Source of the DNA: Monoplex corrugatus
Lineage: Eukaryota > Mollusca > Gastropoda > Littorinimorpha > Ranellidae
DNA: 64,000 bases
Direction of reading: 5' to 3'
Assembly: GCA_030674185.1 (NCBI GenBank)
Contig: CM060312.1
Location: 55,770,405 to 55,834,404 of the forward strand
Positions 47,011 through 60,363 of the stretch are shown here, in pieces; position 1 is the stretch's first letter; each line of letters starts with the position of its first letter. A model generated the notes under the pieces. It did no database searches and had not been told where the DNA came from. It was given only the letters and a program-made list of their open reading frames with translations. The position numbers were made by a program, and so were the translations under genes.

Positions 47011-47102
<92 letters not shown>
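47011..47102. repeat. (TA)n microsatellite
   Basis: About 45 uninterrupted TA units. Confidence 0.95.
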
Positions 47103-47105
<3 letters not shown>

Positions 47106-47235
47106 GAGAAAGAGAAGAGCTTTCTTATCTATTTAGGGATAAATCTTAATCAGGTTTCCAATGGTATGGATTTACTGATTTCAGGACTCACAGATGTATG
47201 AAGCATGCTTGAGTGTATACAATATGAGGTATGAC

Positions 47236-47241
47236 AATAAA
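47236..47241 (+). terminator. Candidate poly(A) signal AATAAA
   Basis: AATAAA followed after about 10 nt by TTTTGTTATTATTATTTTTT and a GT-rich stretch, the usual context of a cleavage site. It would give a 3' UTR of about 5.5 kb. ATTAAA at 43634 is the main alternative. Confidence 0.35.
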
Positions 47242-48199
47242 TATATTTTGTTATTATTATTTTTTGGTTTGTGTCTAATCATGAAATGTCAACAAATCTG
47301 AAGTGATTTGGTTCATGTGTGTCACCCCTGATTATATCTGCCTTGCATGGGAAAACCAGAAATGTCACCAGCAGCACAAAGTTAGTTAAATGCAAAAATT
47401 ACCATGTTGACATTTTGCTGACAGGTAATTCTATGGAATGTCTCCTCTGTGGTTGGTCAGTGATTTTGCAATATGCAAATCTGATCTTCCACTCTTCTAC
47501 TTTCTACCAATATCATCAGAAAACGGTCACTTGTTCAGTGTTTCATTTTCAGTGACCATGGTAGAAAATGGAAATAAGGGACCATAAATATAAAAGAAAA
47601 TTACAAAAAAAACATGAAATAACTGAATAAATTTCAAGCTTTTTGCACTTAATATATCGGGGACAACAACATAAGTCCAATCAGAGTAAGAAAGTTAGAC
47701 TAAAGTTCTTCCACTACATGGCCACAGTCATTTGGTTGACTGGTCCTGTTTAAAGAGCGAAAGCAAAAATGAAAGAAAACAGTGTGTTCAGAAAACTGGG
47801 TAAACAAACCACAAACAAAAAAAGAAACGGAAAATGACATTTCTAAGGATTGTATTCTATGTTAGTGCACAAAACAGTAGTAGCCTGCTCTGTAATCTTT
47901 GTACAGCAGAATGAACCGAACTCCGACTGTTTAGTTTCTTTTTTTTTTTTTTTTATAATCGCAGTGAACTCGCTATTTAAAATTCATGCTGTTTTCTCCA
48001 TGGAGAGCATGTTGACAAATGTATTGCTACACTGTACGTATGTTGATCTATGAGACTGGATATTTTTACATATTTTGTCCCAAGGAAAACCCAGTTGTCG
48101 CCGTGTTTCTTTGTTTTCATCTGTGTTAGGTGCATGCCATGCATGGGACATCAATTTAGATGTCTTACATGAAATTCTAGCAGTCAATCCACCATTTTT

Positions 48200-48545
48200 A
48201 AAATCAGGGGAAGGGGGGAACAAAGGATTCCCTATCCAGTCAGGTATTGAACCACAGACTTCAAAGGATTGGTAGATGTTTTAACCAGTACGTCCATCAC
48301 ACCACTTGTACTGAATCTTGGCAGAAAAAAATAATATCAGGCTGAGAGATCCATCGGTGGCGCCAACATATAAGTTGATGCCCTTCCATAGAAGGCGACA
48401 GCTGAGACTGCAAAGAATCTGCCAGGAAACAGGCACCAGATTGTGTGGAGCGCATTTGGAATTGTCCAAGTATTATGAATCCCTCCCAAATAAACTCCAA
48501 ACTCTAATGCTCTTGTATAGAAGGTGCCAGCAGTCCGAGACTGAG
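48200..48545 (+). repeat. SINE-like repeat family C
   Basis: Contains AATCTGCCAGGAAACAGGCA, TTTGGAATTGTCCAAGTATT and ATGAATCCCTCCCAAATAAA, in family order. A tRNA-like B box (GTGGTTCAATACC) is readable on the opposite strand at about 48240-48260. Confidence 0.5.
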
Positions 48546-48777
48546 TAAGGGGCCTGGTCATGTAGTCTCCAGTCATCTTTATGCATTCGGCTTAAGCGTA
48601 CTGGATGCTTCTGAATGCATCTGGTTGGTTTTCTCATGCTTCTTTTTCTTTTCCTCCCCCCCCCCCCTTTTTTTTTTTTTTTCTTCTTTAAGTTCTGTGA
48701 CTTGCATGTGGTTGTTATCAAACAAAGTATAGCATAGTTTCACCAGCTTCATGGTAAAGATAATTTCAACATCATGT

Positions 48778-49040
48778 GTTACCACTGGATGTTTTAAGAA
48801 ACTAGTGTTACATCATTTGTTACCACTGGATGTTTTAAGAGACTGGTGTTACATTATCTGTTACCACACTGGATGTTTTAAGAGACTAGTGTCACTTCAT
48901 CTGTTACCATGGGATGTTTTAAGAAACTAGTGTTACATCATCTGTTACCATGGGATGTTTTAAGACACTAGTGTTACATCATCTGTTACCACACTGGATG
49001 TTTTAAGAGACTAGTGTTACATCATCTGTTACCACAGGAT
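48778..49040. repeat. 42-bp minisatellite, about 6 units
   Basis: GTTACCACTGGATGTTTTAA and GAGACTAGTGTTACATCATCT recur with 41-43 bp spacing from 48778. Confidence 0.95.
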
Positions 49041-49397
49041 AGTGTTATCAACATTTCGCACATTTCATGATGTATATTGGTTGTAAATCCACTCCATGTA
49101 GAAATTTTAAAGTGTATGGATATTTGCTTTTTAGAAGCACTTCGATTTGTGTAAACAAAAAAACTTTTAGATTTTCCTCCTTAGATATTCATTTATTTTG
49201 TGTTCAGTGCTATGAATGGGTTTATTTTTAAAGATAACTTTATAGGCATATTTGTTTCATATGGGGGAAAAAATCATTATGATGATATATCTGTCTTTTA
49301 AATTTCTGATGACAGATTTTGCCAATATCAATAATATTTATGAAACTGTAGTAATCTGTTGTTGTGGATTGTAACACACACACACACACACACACAT

Positions 49398-49441
<44 letters not shown>

Positions 49442-51452
49442 AAGGAGGTGTACTCATGCAAATTTGTACGCACGTACACATGCTAGCGTCCACACTGTGA
49501 AAAGCTGAAGTCTTCATAGTCTTACATGCAAGAAACGAGTTAAACGTTGGAAATGGATTGTCTCAGGCAATTGAGTAATCTTTTGCAAATGCTTTTAAAA
49601 AATGTCACATGAATAATGATGATGCTGTATCTCTATGTTTCTCTACATGTTTGCCGTTTTCAGCACACTAGTATTTAAAACATGTTACAATCCCTGGTCT
49701 CAAGTACCAGATTTTAATTTAAAATGCGTTACAATCGTAATAGTGAAGATGTCCCGGATGCACTTTTTTCCTGCTCCAAAATCGGAAAATGCTCACAGAT
49801 TTCATAATTGGTTATCTTTAAATTTACACCTCAGTTGACACAAAGACTGTATATTTTGTGCCTCCCCTTAATCTCCAAATTACTCGTAAACAGATAACAT
49901 CTAATGCAATGTAAGTATGTGCTTGCATATGTGATGGTGTTTTCATTTATGATTCAAAAGATTGTGCGACGATGATGAGATAACCCCCATGATCAGGATA
50001 CTAAAAATGAATGCACAAAACATTTTGCTATAAAGGTAATTTACATTCATAGTTTTAATTATTAGCCAAAAAATATGCTTTTCCCCCTTTCCATATCCAT
50101 GTATTTTACATCCTGCACAGGCCCATTGGAGCTGACTTTTATGCTCTTAGTGTCAGTAGTTTTCCCCCTTGATGTGAGATTTTAACAACTTTGTAGGAAA
50201 TTCCCTGCAAATGCTCATAATATACGTGTGGAGAACAAAGGGAAATTAAGGAAAAGAATGCTATCTGCTGTAAGCAGGAATGAAAGACTTGTCTTATGTG
50301 TACTTAGCCATTTGTGATACTGTAAATAGCTTGTACAGTTAAGGCACGTACATACACTATGCAAACTGGCTTCATGAAATATGTACTGTATATCAGACTG
50401 TTTCCGTTATCAGTGGATTGGTTCATTGATCAGTTATTATATCATTTATATCTTCATAAATATATGAAATGTTGGTCTGTGAATTATCATTTTTGTCTTT
50501 ACTAGTAATATATTGGTTTATTGATTAAGTGTATTTTTTATTGATGTTGCATATGGTTACTTGATTGTACCTGATTGATAATTCATGCCAGACTTGGTAC
50601 CAACATACCAGTTTATGAAGGGCCACAGGTTTGGACTTTGAGTGGTTTGTTTTGTTTCTATACTATGGGAGCATCTTGTGTGTGAAATGGACGCCAACTT
50701 CATTTTGTAATCTTTGTGATCAAGAATGTGTGTGTGTGTGTGTCTATGTGTGTGTGCACGCATGCAAACCTGAGAGAGACAGAGGCGCTATGATCGAGCT
50801 TTGGGTACTGGTGATGGTATATGTGCTTGTATGTGTGTACCTGCATGCCAACGAGCAAGCTGCAGACTTGGGCAATGAAAAGGCTATATATATATATATA
50901 AAATGTTGATTTTCATAATCTTCATCTATACATTTCTAACTTTACTCATTAATATTTCCTCTGCTTTTGTATGTGGGGTTTCTTTTATCAAGTATTTTGT
51001 TACTATCGCTTCAAACAATCTCAATGAAATGAAATGCTATGAACGCCGTTTTTTTGTAATTTTCATATTCAGTGTTTGAATCCAAATTCTGATTGGCATA
51101 CCTTTCAGTTCTTACTGTCCTCTGTGCTTTTCTAACTGCTGGATATTTTATGGTATGTTCTTCAAGGATTCTCTGTTCTAAACTGGACTTAAATCGTTTG
51201 CCCCATAGATGCTGTAGTTCAGCTTACATTGTTTGAACTGGAGCAAAGTTACTGTTGTTTAGAAACTGTTTTCTGACGATGATAGCGTTAACTGATGCTA
51301 CATTGAGAATTTCTATTTGTGTTAAGTTCTTGGCCTTTTTATATGCAGTGCACATGTATGCAGATTTCTGTGCATGCCAGCAGTTTTTCCTCAATAAAAA
51401 GAAACCATGTAAAATTAGTATTTGAAAGTTGAAGTGGTGTTGGTGAGCGCGG

Positions 51453-51494
<42 letters not shown>

Positions 51495-51734
51495 GTCTGT
51501 GCGCATGTGTGTGTGTGTATGTGTGTGTGTGTGCATGCATGCGCATGTGTGTATGTGTGTGTGTATACACCTTTTTCATCTTGATAGGAAAATTCACCAC
51601 AGTTTGCGTTGCAAAATAATAATACACTAACATCATCTATCATGCACAGATTCTCTTTCTGAATTTGTCCAAGTTAATTCAAAAGAAATTCATTGACTCA
51701 GACAGTACCACATGCACTCCACCTAACTTTAACA

Positions 51735-52035
51735 GTAATTGTTTAGAAGGTTCCTTGAGCCAGTGCAGAACACTATGCACTGGCAAAGTGCTGACTTTGG
51801 GAAGGGGAGAGTAGAATGGCAACTGGGAAACACCAAGCTGACAGAATGACTGTAGCATACAAAAAGTACATTGCTGGCTTCAACAAAACTCCACACATCA
51901 GATCTATACTTCCTAACTCTATCAAAAGGCTGGCCAGCCTGCAGGAAGACTAATCTGCCTGGGGATCGAACCCACAACTCCTGCGATATTACCATGGCTG
52001 TCTAACTGAATGAGTAAACAGACGCACTGTCAAAT
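51735..52035 (-). repeat. tRNA-headed SINE, family C, fullest copy
   Basis: On the minus strand a head with ATGGTAATATCGCAGGAG and GTGGGTTCGATCCCC (a good B box) is followed by a body ending in TTGCCAGTGCATAGTGTTCT and GCACTGGCTCAAGG. This copy shows that family C is tRNA-derived. Confidence 0.6.
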
Positions 52036-52593
52036 GACTTAACAGACCCACTGATCTCTCTGGCTGTAAGGCTGGTCCACTACAACATAATGCCACTATC
52101 CTTCAGTAATAAAGTGTTTTCAAGTTTCTCCGCATGGTCTCTCACTCACTACACACACAAACGCACACAGCCTCTTCCGACTTTGCAAAACTGAATTCTA
52201 ATCTTTTAAATCAATATGTAAGATTACACACCGCAACATGTCCCTAAATCCAAGCACCGAGTGGTTCGTTTTCAACAATTCTGCCACAATTAAAAACATC
52301 GCTGGTAAATGGGAATTTCTTTTTTTGCCCCCCCCCCCCCACCTCCCCTACTCTCATACCCGGAATGTTATGCAAATTTCACCATGGAAGCCACCGAACG
52401 AGACCCTTTTTTTCAGTCTGAAGCAATTTAACTTTCGTTTCACTTACCTCGACTGTTAATGTATTTTCGACGTTGTCCGCTATGCATGTACATTACTGTC
52501 TGAAGTCATACACACCACACGTACTTGATTCAGCTCCATCTGTTGTTGATGCTCACTCAGTGGTCACTTCACTGTAGTTTGCTGTTCACACAA

Positions 52594-52708
<115 letters not shown>

Positions 52709-53119
52709 TATGTAATTGTTATGTACATATGTATATACGATTAATATGATATATAATATCTATAATATAATGACTAATTCTACAGGATCTCATCTCACAA
52801 GAGCCTTTTGCACTTCATGAATTGCTAAATGCCAGAGACAGTATACGTAAATTATAGATGTCAACCCCTACTGCCTATGATTACAAGGATGACCCACAAG
52901 ATATACAATGTTAAAGAAGCAATAAAGATGAATAAAAACAAAAACTTCTCATTTCAATCAAAAAGACAATGGTAAATGTTTGAAAAAAAAAGAAAGAAAA
53001 TGAAATCATACGATGCAATGAATATTTTTTCTCATACACACAGACACGTGCATACTCATGCACACACGGATATGTTCGCACATACACCAAAGAAACACAC
53101 GCATGCATGGAGTTTGAGT

Positions 53120-53290
53120 CTGCTCAGGTGGATTTGTCGCACTTGGATAATTCCATATGCGCTCTGCCAGCAATTATGTGGCAAACTCCCTCACCCTGTG
53201 CAAAATTCTATGCACTGGCAAGGTCATGAAATGGGGAAGGGGGGCTTGGATCTACGAAGAACTGAGCTGACAATGCTGGAAAAAAAATCC
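53120..53290 (-). repeat. SINE-like repeat family C
   Basis: The minus strand reads CTTGCCAGTGCATAGAATTT, TGCACAGGGTGAGGGAGTTT and GCATATGGAATTATCCAAG. Confidence 0.6.
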
Positions 53291-53590
53291 AGCTGCTTTC
53301 ATTGCCTGATATGGTCTTACAATATTGACATGGAAGTTGGAACAAAACAAGAACACAGAATCAGTAAACGAAAGCCAGAACATATATAATCTCAGCTGTT
53401 CATCTGTACAAATCCTTCTGAATTTCATTTCATGAAATGTCCTCACTACCTCATTTGGATGAAGGCCCCACAACCTATTTTCGCCAAAATAATTAACGAG
53501 TTCATCATTTTGCTTCATCAGTACATAATTGTGTGTGCAAATATGTGCCGGCAAGTGCATGCGTATGTGCAGGCGCGTATGTGCATGTGT

Positions 53591-53706
<116 letters not shown>

Positions 53707-53952
53707 ACAAAATGTGTCAGTACGGAGAGTCTTCAACTCATTTATTGTTGGGTGTAAAAACAAAATCGTGGGAGCAGCTTAGGTTTGACAATAAATGACA
53801 GGATGCAAGTTTAAAAGGTATGGCAAACGGTCTCGTGTGGCAGCGACCAGAAATGTCACACCGTTTTCAGTCAAGAGTACTCTACCGATTATTCATGTCC
53901 CGAGCCAAATCTTTTGTTTTTAATGGGTGGCACTGCACTGCGGCGGCGACGC

Positions 53953-56900
53953 GCTCTCCTAAGTAACTGGTGGCGCCTATCCCCCTTCTAAGTAACTGGT
54001 GGCGCCTATCTACCTTCTAAGTAACTCGTGACGCCTATCTACCTTCTAAGTAACTGGTGACGCCTATCTACATTCTAAGTAATTGGTGACGCCTATCTCC
54101 CTTTAAGTAATTGGTGACGCCTGTCTCCCTTTAAGTAATTGGTGACGCCTATCTCCCTTTAACTAAGGAATTGGTGGGGCCTATCTCCCTTTAAGTAACT
54201 GGTGGCGCCTATCACCCTTCTAAGTAATTGGTGACGCCTATCTCCCTTTAATTAAGTAATTGATGGCGCCTGTCTCCCTTCTTAGTGATCGGTGGCGCCT
54301 ATCCCCCTTGCAAGGAATTGGTGGCACCTCTCTCCCTTCTAACTGGTGGCGCCTATCTCCCTTCAAAGTGACTGATGGCGCCTATTGCCCTTCAAAGTAA
54401 CTGGTGGCGCCTATCTCCCTTCAAAGTAACTGGTGGCCCTTATCTCCCTTCAATCAAAGTAACTGGTGGCGCCTATCTCCCTTCAATCAAAGTAACTGGT
54501 GGCGCCTATCTCCCTTCAATCAAAGTAACTGGTGGCGCCTATCTCCCTTCAAAGTAACTGGTGGCACCTATCTCCCTTCAATCAAAGTAACTGGTGGCGC
54601 CTATCTACCTTCTAAGTAATTGATGGCACCTGTCTCCTAAGTAATTGGTGGCGCCTGTCTCCCTTCTAAGGAATTAGAGGCGCCTGTCTCCCTTCTAAGG
54701 AATAGGTGGCGCCTGTCTCCCTTCTAAGAAATTGGTGAACGCCTGTCTCCCTTCTAAGAAATTGGTAGCGCCTATCTCCCTTCTAAGGAATTGGTGGCGC
54801 CTGTCTCCCTTCTAAGGAATTGGTGGCGCCTGTCTCCCTTCTAAGGAATTGGTGGTGCCTGTCTCCCTTCTAAGGAATTGGTGGCGCCTGTCTCCCTTCT
54901 AAGGAATTAGAGGCGCCTGTCTCCCTTCTAAGGAATTGGTGGCGCCTGTCTCCCTTCTAAGGAATAGGTGGCGCCTGTCTCCCTTCTAAGGAATTGGTGG
55001 CGCCTGTCTCCCTTCTAAGGAATTGGTGGCGCCTGTCTCCCTTCTAAGGAATTGGTGGCGCCTGTCTCCCTTCTAAGGAATTGGTGGCGCCTGTCTCCCT
55101 TCTAAGGAATAGGTGGCGCCTGTCTCCCTTCTAAGGAATTGGTAGCGCCTATCTCCTTTCTAAGGAATTGGTAGCGCCTGTCTCCCTTCTAAGGAATTGG
55201 TGACGCCTGTCTCTTTCTAAGGAATTGGTGACGCCTGTCTCCCTTCTAAGGAATAGATGGCGCCTGTCTCTTTCTAAGGAATTGGTGACGCCTGTATCCC
55301 TTCTAAGGAATTGGTAGCGCCTGTCTCCCTTCTAAGGAATTGGTAGCGCCTGTCTCTTTCTAAGGAATAGTGGGCGCCTGTCTCCCTTCTAAGGAATAGG
55401 TGGCGCCTATCTCTTTCTAAGGAATTGGTGACGCCTGTCTCCCTTCTAAGGAATTGGTGGCGCCTGTCTCTTTCTAAGGAATTGGTGACACCTGTCTCCC
55501 TTCTAAGGAATAGGTGGCGCCTATCTCTTTCTAAGGAATTGGTGACGCCTGTCTCCCTTCTAAGGAATTGGTGGCGCCTGTCTCCCTTCTAAGGAATTGG
55601 TGACGCCTGTCTCCCTTCTAAGGAATTGGTGGCGCCTGTCTCTTTCTAAGAATTGGTGGCGCCTGTCTCTTTCTAAGGAATTGGTGGCGCCTGTCTCCCT
55701 TCTAAGGAATAGGTGGCGCCTGTCTCCCTTCTAAGGAATAGGTGGCGCCTGTCTCCCTTCTAAGAAATTGGTGGCGCCTGTCTCCCTTCTAAGGAATTAG
55801 AGGCGCCTGTCTCCCTTCTAAGGAATTGGTGGCGCCTGTCTCCCTTCTAAGGAATAGGTGGCGCCTGTCTCCCTTCTAAGGAATTGGTGGCGCCTGTCTC
55901 CCTTCTAAGGAATTGGTAGCGCCTGTCTCCCTTCTAAGGAATTGGTGGCGCCTGTCTCCCTTCTAAGGAATTGGTGGCGCCTGTCTCCCTTCTAAGGAAT
56001 AGGTGGCGCCTGTCTCCCTTCTAAGGAATTGGTAACGCCTATCTCCTTTCTAAGGAATTGGTAGCGCCTGTCTCCCTTCTAAGGAATTGGTGACGCCTGT
56101 CTCTTTCTAAGGAATTGGTGACGCCTGTCTCCCTTCTAAGGAATAGGTGGCGCCTGTCTCTTTCTAAGGAATTGGTGACGCCTGTCTCCCTTCTAAGGAA
56201 TTGGTAGCGCCTGTCTCCCTTCTAAGGAATTGGTAGCGCCTGTCTCTTTCTAAGGAATAGGTGGCGCCTGTCTCCCTTCTAAGGAATAGGTGGCGCCTAT
56301 CTCTTTCTAAGGAATTGGTGACGCCTGTCTCCCTTCTAAGGAATTGGTGGCGCCTGTCTCTTTCTAAGGAATTGGTGACGCCTGTCTCCCTTCTAAGGAA
56401 TAGGTGGCGCCTATCTCTTTCTAAGGAATTGGTGACGCCTGTCTCCCTTCTAAGGAATTGGTGGCGCCTGTCTCCCTTCTAAGGAATTGGTGACGCCTAT
56501 CTCCCTTTAAGTAATTGGTGACGCCTATCTCCCTTTAAGTAATTGGTGACGCCTATCTCCCTTTAAGTAATTGGTGACGCCTATCTCCCTTTAAGTAATT
56601 GGTGACGCCTGTCTCCCTTTAACTAAGGAATTGGTGGGGCCTATCTCCCTTTAAGTAACTGGTGGCGCCTATCACCCTTCTAAGTAATTGGTGACGCCTA
56701 TCTCCCTTTAATTAAGTAATGATGGCGCCTGTCTCCCTTCTTAGTGATCGGTGGCGCCTATCCCCCTTGCAAGGAATTGGTGGCACCTCTCTCCCTTCTA
56801 ACTGGTGGCGCCTATCTCCCTTCAAAGTGACTGATGGCGCCTATTGCCCTTCAAAGTAACTGGTGGCGCCTATCTCCCTTCAAAGTAACTGGTGGCCCTT

Positions 56901-59900
56901 ATCTCCCTTCAATCAAAGTAACTGGTGGCGCCTATCTCCCTTCAATCAAAGTAACTGGTGGCACCTATCTCCCTTCAATCAAAGTAACTGGTGGCGCCTA
57001 TCTCCCTTCAAAGTAACTGGTGGCACCTATCTCCCTTCAATCAAAGTAACTGGTGGCGCCAATCTAACCATTCTAGTAAACGAATGGCCAACCATTTACA
57101 TCTCAGTTATTTAAAGCCCTGATTTCCCTATCATGGAAATGTTACGCCTCTGATGGCCCCCCCTTTCCCAAGAATAAGGTTCTGCTGCTCATCTAAAAAT
57201 TGTGTGCAATGTCGGCGAGTGCCTGCTTGTGCCCTATTAAGTGATTGGTAAGTTGTGGTGGTTAGTGCGCTATCGTCCCTTCTGGATTTGGTGGCTGGTG
57301 TTTTAACAAATGGTGTGACGGTGTCTCCCTTTATTGTTGAATTGGTGGTGCCTTGTTACCATATCTGAAGGATGGTTAGGCGGGCAACGGTCTCGTTCAG
57401 GAAATTATGTAACGCCTTTTCCCCAGTCAAGGAACTTAGTTCGTCCTAGCCATCTTTAGTTTAATGGTGCGCCTGCGGCTGGCGACCAAGGAATTGGTGG
57501 CGCCTATCCCCTTCTAAGTAATGGTGGCCCCTTTACTCCTTCTAAGAATTGGTGGCGCCTGTCTCCCTTCTAAGTAATTGTGGCACCTGTCTCCCTTCTA
57601 AGGAATAGGATGGCACCTTCTCCCTTCTAAGAATTGGGATGCCCTATCTCCCTTCTAAGTAATTGGTACCCTATCTACCCTTCTAAGTAATTGTGGCCCT
57701 TCTCCTTTCTAAGGAATGTGGCGCCTTCTACCTTCTAAGTAATTGTGGCCCTTCTACTTTCTAAGAATTGGGACCCTGTCTACCTTCTAAGTATTGGTAG
57801 GCCTATCTCCTTCTAAGGAATTGGTAGCGCCTTCTCTTTCTAAGTAATTAGTGGCCCTATCTCCTTCTAAGGGTAAAGTGTGGCCTATCTCTTCTAAGGA
57901 ATTGTGGCCTATCTCCCTTCTAAGTAATTGTGGCAGCCTTTTCTTTCTAAGAATTGATGGCACCAGTCTACCTTCTAAGGAATGGTGGGCCTATCTCCCT
58001 TTCTAAGAATGGGGACGCCTTCTCCCTTTAAGAATTGGTGACGCCTGTCTCCCTTCTAAGGAATTAGGGACGCCTGTCTCCCTTCTAAGGAATTGGTGGC
58101 GCCTGTCTCTTCTAAGGAATTGGTGGCGCCTTTCTCTTTTAAGGAATTGAGGCGCCCGTCTCCCTTCTAAGGAATTGGTGGCGCCTGTCTCCCTTCTAAG
58201 GAATTAGAGGCGCCTGTCTCCCTTCTAAGAAATTGGTGGCGCCTGTCTCCCTTCTAAGGAATTGGTGGCGCCTATCTCCTTCTAAGGAATTGGTGGCGCC
58301 TGTCTCCCTTCTAAGGAATTGGTGGCGCCTGTCTCTTTCTAAGAATTGGTGCGCCTGTCTCCCTTCTAAGGAATTGGTGGCGCTGTCCCCTTTCTAAGGA
58401 ATGGTGCGCCTGTCTCCCTTCTAAGGAATTGGTGGCGTCCTATCCCCTTTCTAAGGAATTGGTGACGCCTGTCTCCTTCTAAGGAATTGGTGACGCCTGT
58501 CTCTTTCTAAGGAATTGGTGACGCCTTCTCCCTTCTAAGGAATATGGTGGCGCCTGTCTCCTTCTAAGGAATTGGGACGCCTGTCTCCCTTCTAAGGAAT
58601 TGGTGACGCCTGTCTCCCTTCTAAGGAATTGGTACGCCTGTCTCCTTTCTAAGGAATTGGTGGCGCCTGTCTCCCTTCTAAGGAATAGTGGCGCCTATCT
58701 CTTTCTAAGGAATTGGTGACGCCTGTCTCCTTTCTAAGGAATTGGTGAGCGCCTGTTCTTTCTAAGGAATTGGTGACGCCTGTCTCTTCTAAGGAATAGG
58801 TGGCGCCTTCTCTTTCTAAGGAATTGGTGACGCCTGTCTCCTTCTAAGGAATTGGTGGCGCCTGTCTCCCTTCTAAGTAATTGGTGACGCCTTCTCCCTT
58901 CTAAGTAATTGGTGGCGCCTATCTCTTTTAAGAATTGGTGACGCCTATCTCCCTTTAAGTAATTGGTGACGCCTATCTCCCTTTAATAGATTGGTGACGC
59001 CTATCTCCCTTTAATAGGAATTGGTGACGCCTATCTCCCTTTAAGTAATTGGTGACGCCTATCTCTTTAAGTAATTGGTGACGCCTATCTCCCTTTTAAG
59101 AATTGGTGACGCCTATCTCCCTTTAATAAATTGGTGGGCCCTATCTCCCTTTAAGTAATTGGTGGCGCCTATCTCCTTTAAGTAATTGATGACGCCTTCT
59201 CCCTTTAATAGTAATTGGTGACGCCTCTCTCCCTTTAACTAAGGAATTGGTGGGGTCTATCTCCCTTTAAGTAACTGGTGGCGCCTATCACCCTTCTAAG
59301 TAATTGGTGACGCCTATCTCCCTTTAATTAAGTAATTGAGGGCGCCTGTCTCCCTTCTTAGTGATCGGTGGCGCCTATCCCCCTTGCAAGGAATTGTGGC
59401 ACTCTCTCCCTTCTAACTGGTGGCGCCTATCTCCCTTCAAAGTGACTGGTGGCGCCTATGCCCTTCAAAGTAACTGGTGGCGCTACTCCTTAAATATCAC
59501 CTCCCTTCAATCAGTAACTGGTGGCCCTATCTCCCTTCAATCAAAGTAACTGGTGGCGCCTATCTCACCTTCAAAATAACTGGTGGCACCTATCTCCCTT
59601 CAATCAAAGTAACTGGTGGCGCCTATCTCCTTCATCAAAGTAACTGGTGGCGCCTATCTCCCTTCAATCAAAGTAACTGGTGGCCTATCTCCCTTCATCA
59701 AAGTACCGGTGGCGCCTATCTCCTTCAATCAAAGTAACTGGTGGCGCCTATCTCCCTTCAAAGTAATGGTGGCGCCTATCTCCCTTCATAAGTAACTGGT
59801 GGCACCTATCTCCCTTCAATCAAAGTAACTGGTGGCGCCTATCTCCCTTTAATCAAAGTAACTGGTGGCACCTATCTCCCTTCAATCAAATAACTGGTGG

Positions 59901-60095
59901 CACCTATCTCCCTTCAATCAAAGTAACTGGTGGCGCCTATTCCCTTCAAAGTAACTGGTGGCACCTATCTCCTTCAATCAAAGTACTGGTGGCGCCTATC
60001 TCCCTTCTCAAAGTAACTGGTGGCGCCTATCTCCCTTCAAAGTAACTGGTGGCGCCTATCTCCCTTCAAAGTAACTGGTGGCACCTATCTCCTTT
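53953..60095. repeat. 6.1-kb minisatellite of about 29-bp units with higher-order structure
   Basis: The central unit is AAGGAATTGGTGGCGCCTGT plus CTCCCTTCT. The outer units read AAGTAACTGGTGGCGCCTAT plus CTCCCTTCAATC. Almost every unit carries GGCGCC or GACGCC. An anchor variant (AACTAAGGAATTGGTGGGGC and the units after it) recurs at 54161, 56621 and 59237, giving a higher-order period of about 2.5 kb. An 890-bp sub-period is visible inside. Units at 57070-57480 are strongly diverged, and 57490-58900 is full of small deletions. The short ORFs through it are repeat artefacts. Confidence 0.95.
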
Positions 60096-60255
60096 CTATG
60101 TAAAGTAAAATCTGCATCCGGACTACTTTGAAGGTGCCATCGAGGCGAGGGGTACGGAGAAGAGAAATTTGTCCAGGTTTTTTTTCTTCCTTTTTTATGA
60201 CCAGTACGGATTCGAACGTCTGATACTCTTGGCTCTCTCAATTCTCATTTCCTAG

Positions 60256-60363
60256 GTCCGAGGACGAGTGTTTTACCCGGTATGGGACATTCTCAACTTT
60301 AACAAGGAGCAGCACTACAGCAAATGTCAAAAATGGGATTACCCTCGCCGTGGTTATAAATAA
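60256..60363 (+). CDS. Candidate terminal exon of an unrecognised gene
   Basis: A strong acceptor (CTCTCTCAATTCTCATTTCCTAG) — 20-base core CTCTCAATTCTCATTTCCTAG ends at 60255 — is followed by 35 codons and TAA. The peptide starts VRGRVFYPVWDILNFNKEQH and ends KWDYPRRGYK. It is rich in aromatic and basic residues with two widely spaced WD pairs, unlike the low-complexity ORFs around it. AATAAA overlaps the stop codon. I do not recognise the family. No upstream exon was found; the 6-kb minisatellite sits directly upstream and would lie in the preceding intron. It could be chance. Confidence 0.4.
   Translation, partial: VRGRVFYPVWDILNFNKEQHYSKCQKWDYPRRGYK

Larger units (their letters stand above)
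41730..47241 (+). other. Probable plexin 3' UTR and downstream flank
   Basis: No further plexin coding sequence. Candidate poly(A) signals are ATTAAA at 43634 and AATAAA at 47236, the latter followed by a GT/T-rich tract. Which is used cannot be told from sequence. The region also holds a 36-bp minisatellite (45132-45262), family C (45405-45630) and a (TA)n run (47011-47102). ORFs such as 42866-43213 show no recognisable domain. Confidence 0.5.

Noticed and set aside
54375..59737. ORFs with repeated VTGGAYLPS or NWWRLSP
   Set aside because: Products of the 29/33-bp minisatellite.
53953..60095. CRISPR-like regularly spaced repeats
   Set aside because: Head-to-tail tandem units without unique spacers, in an animal genome.
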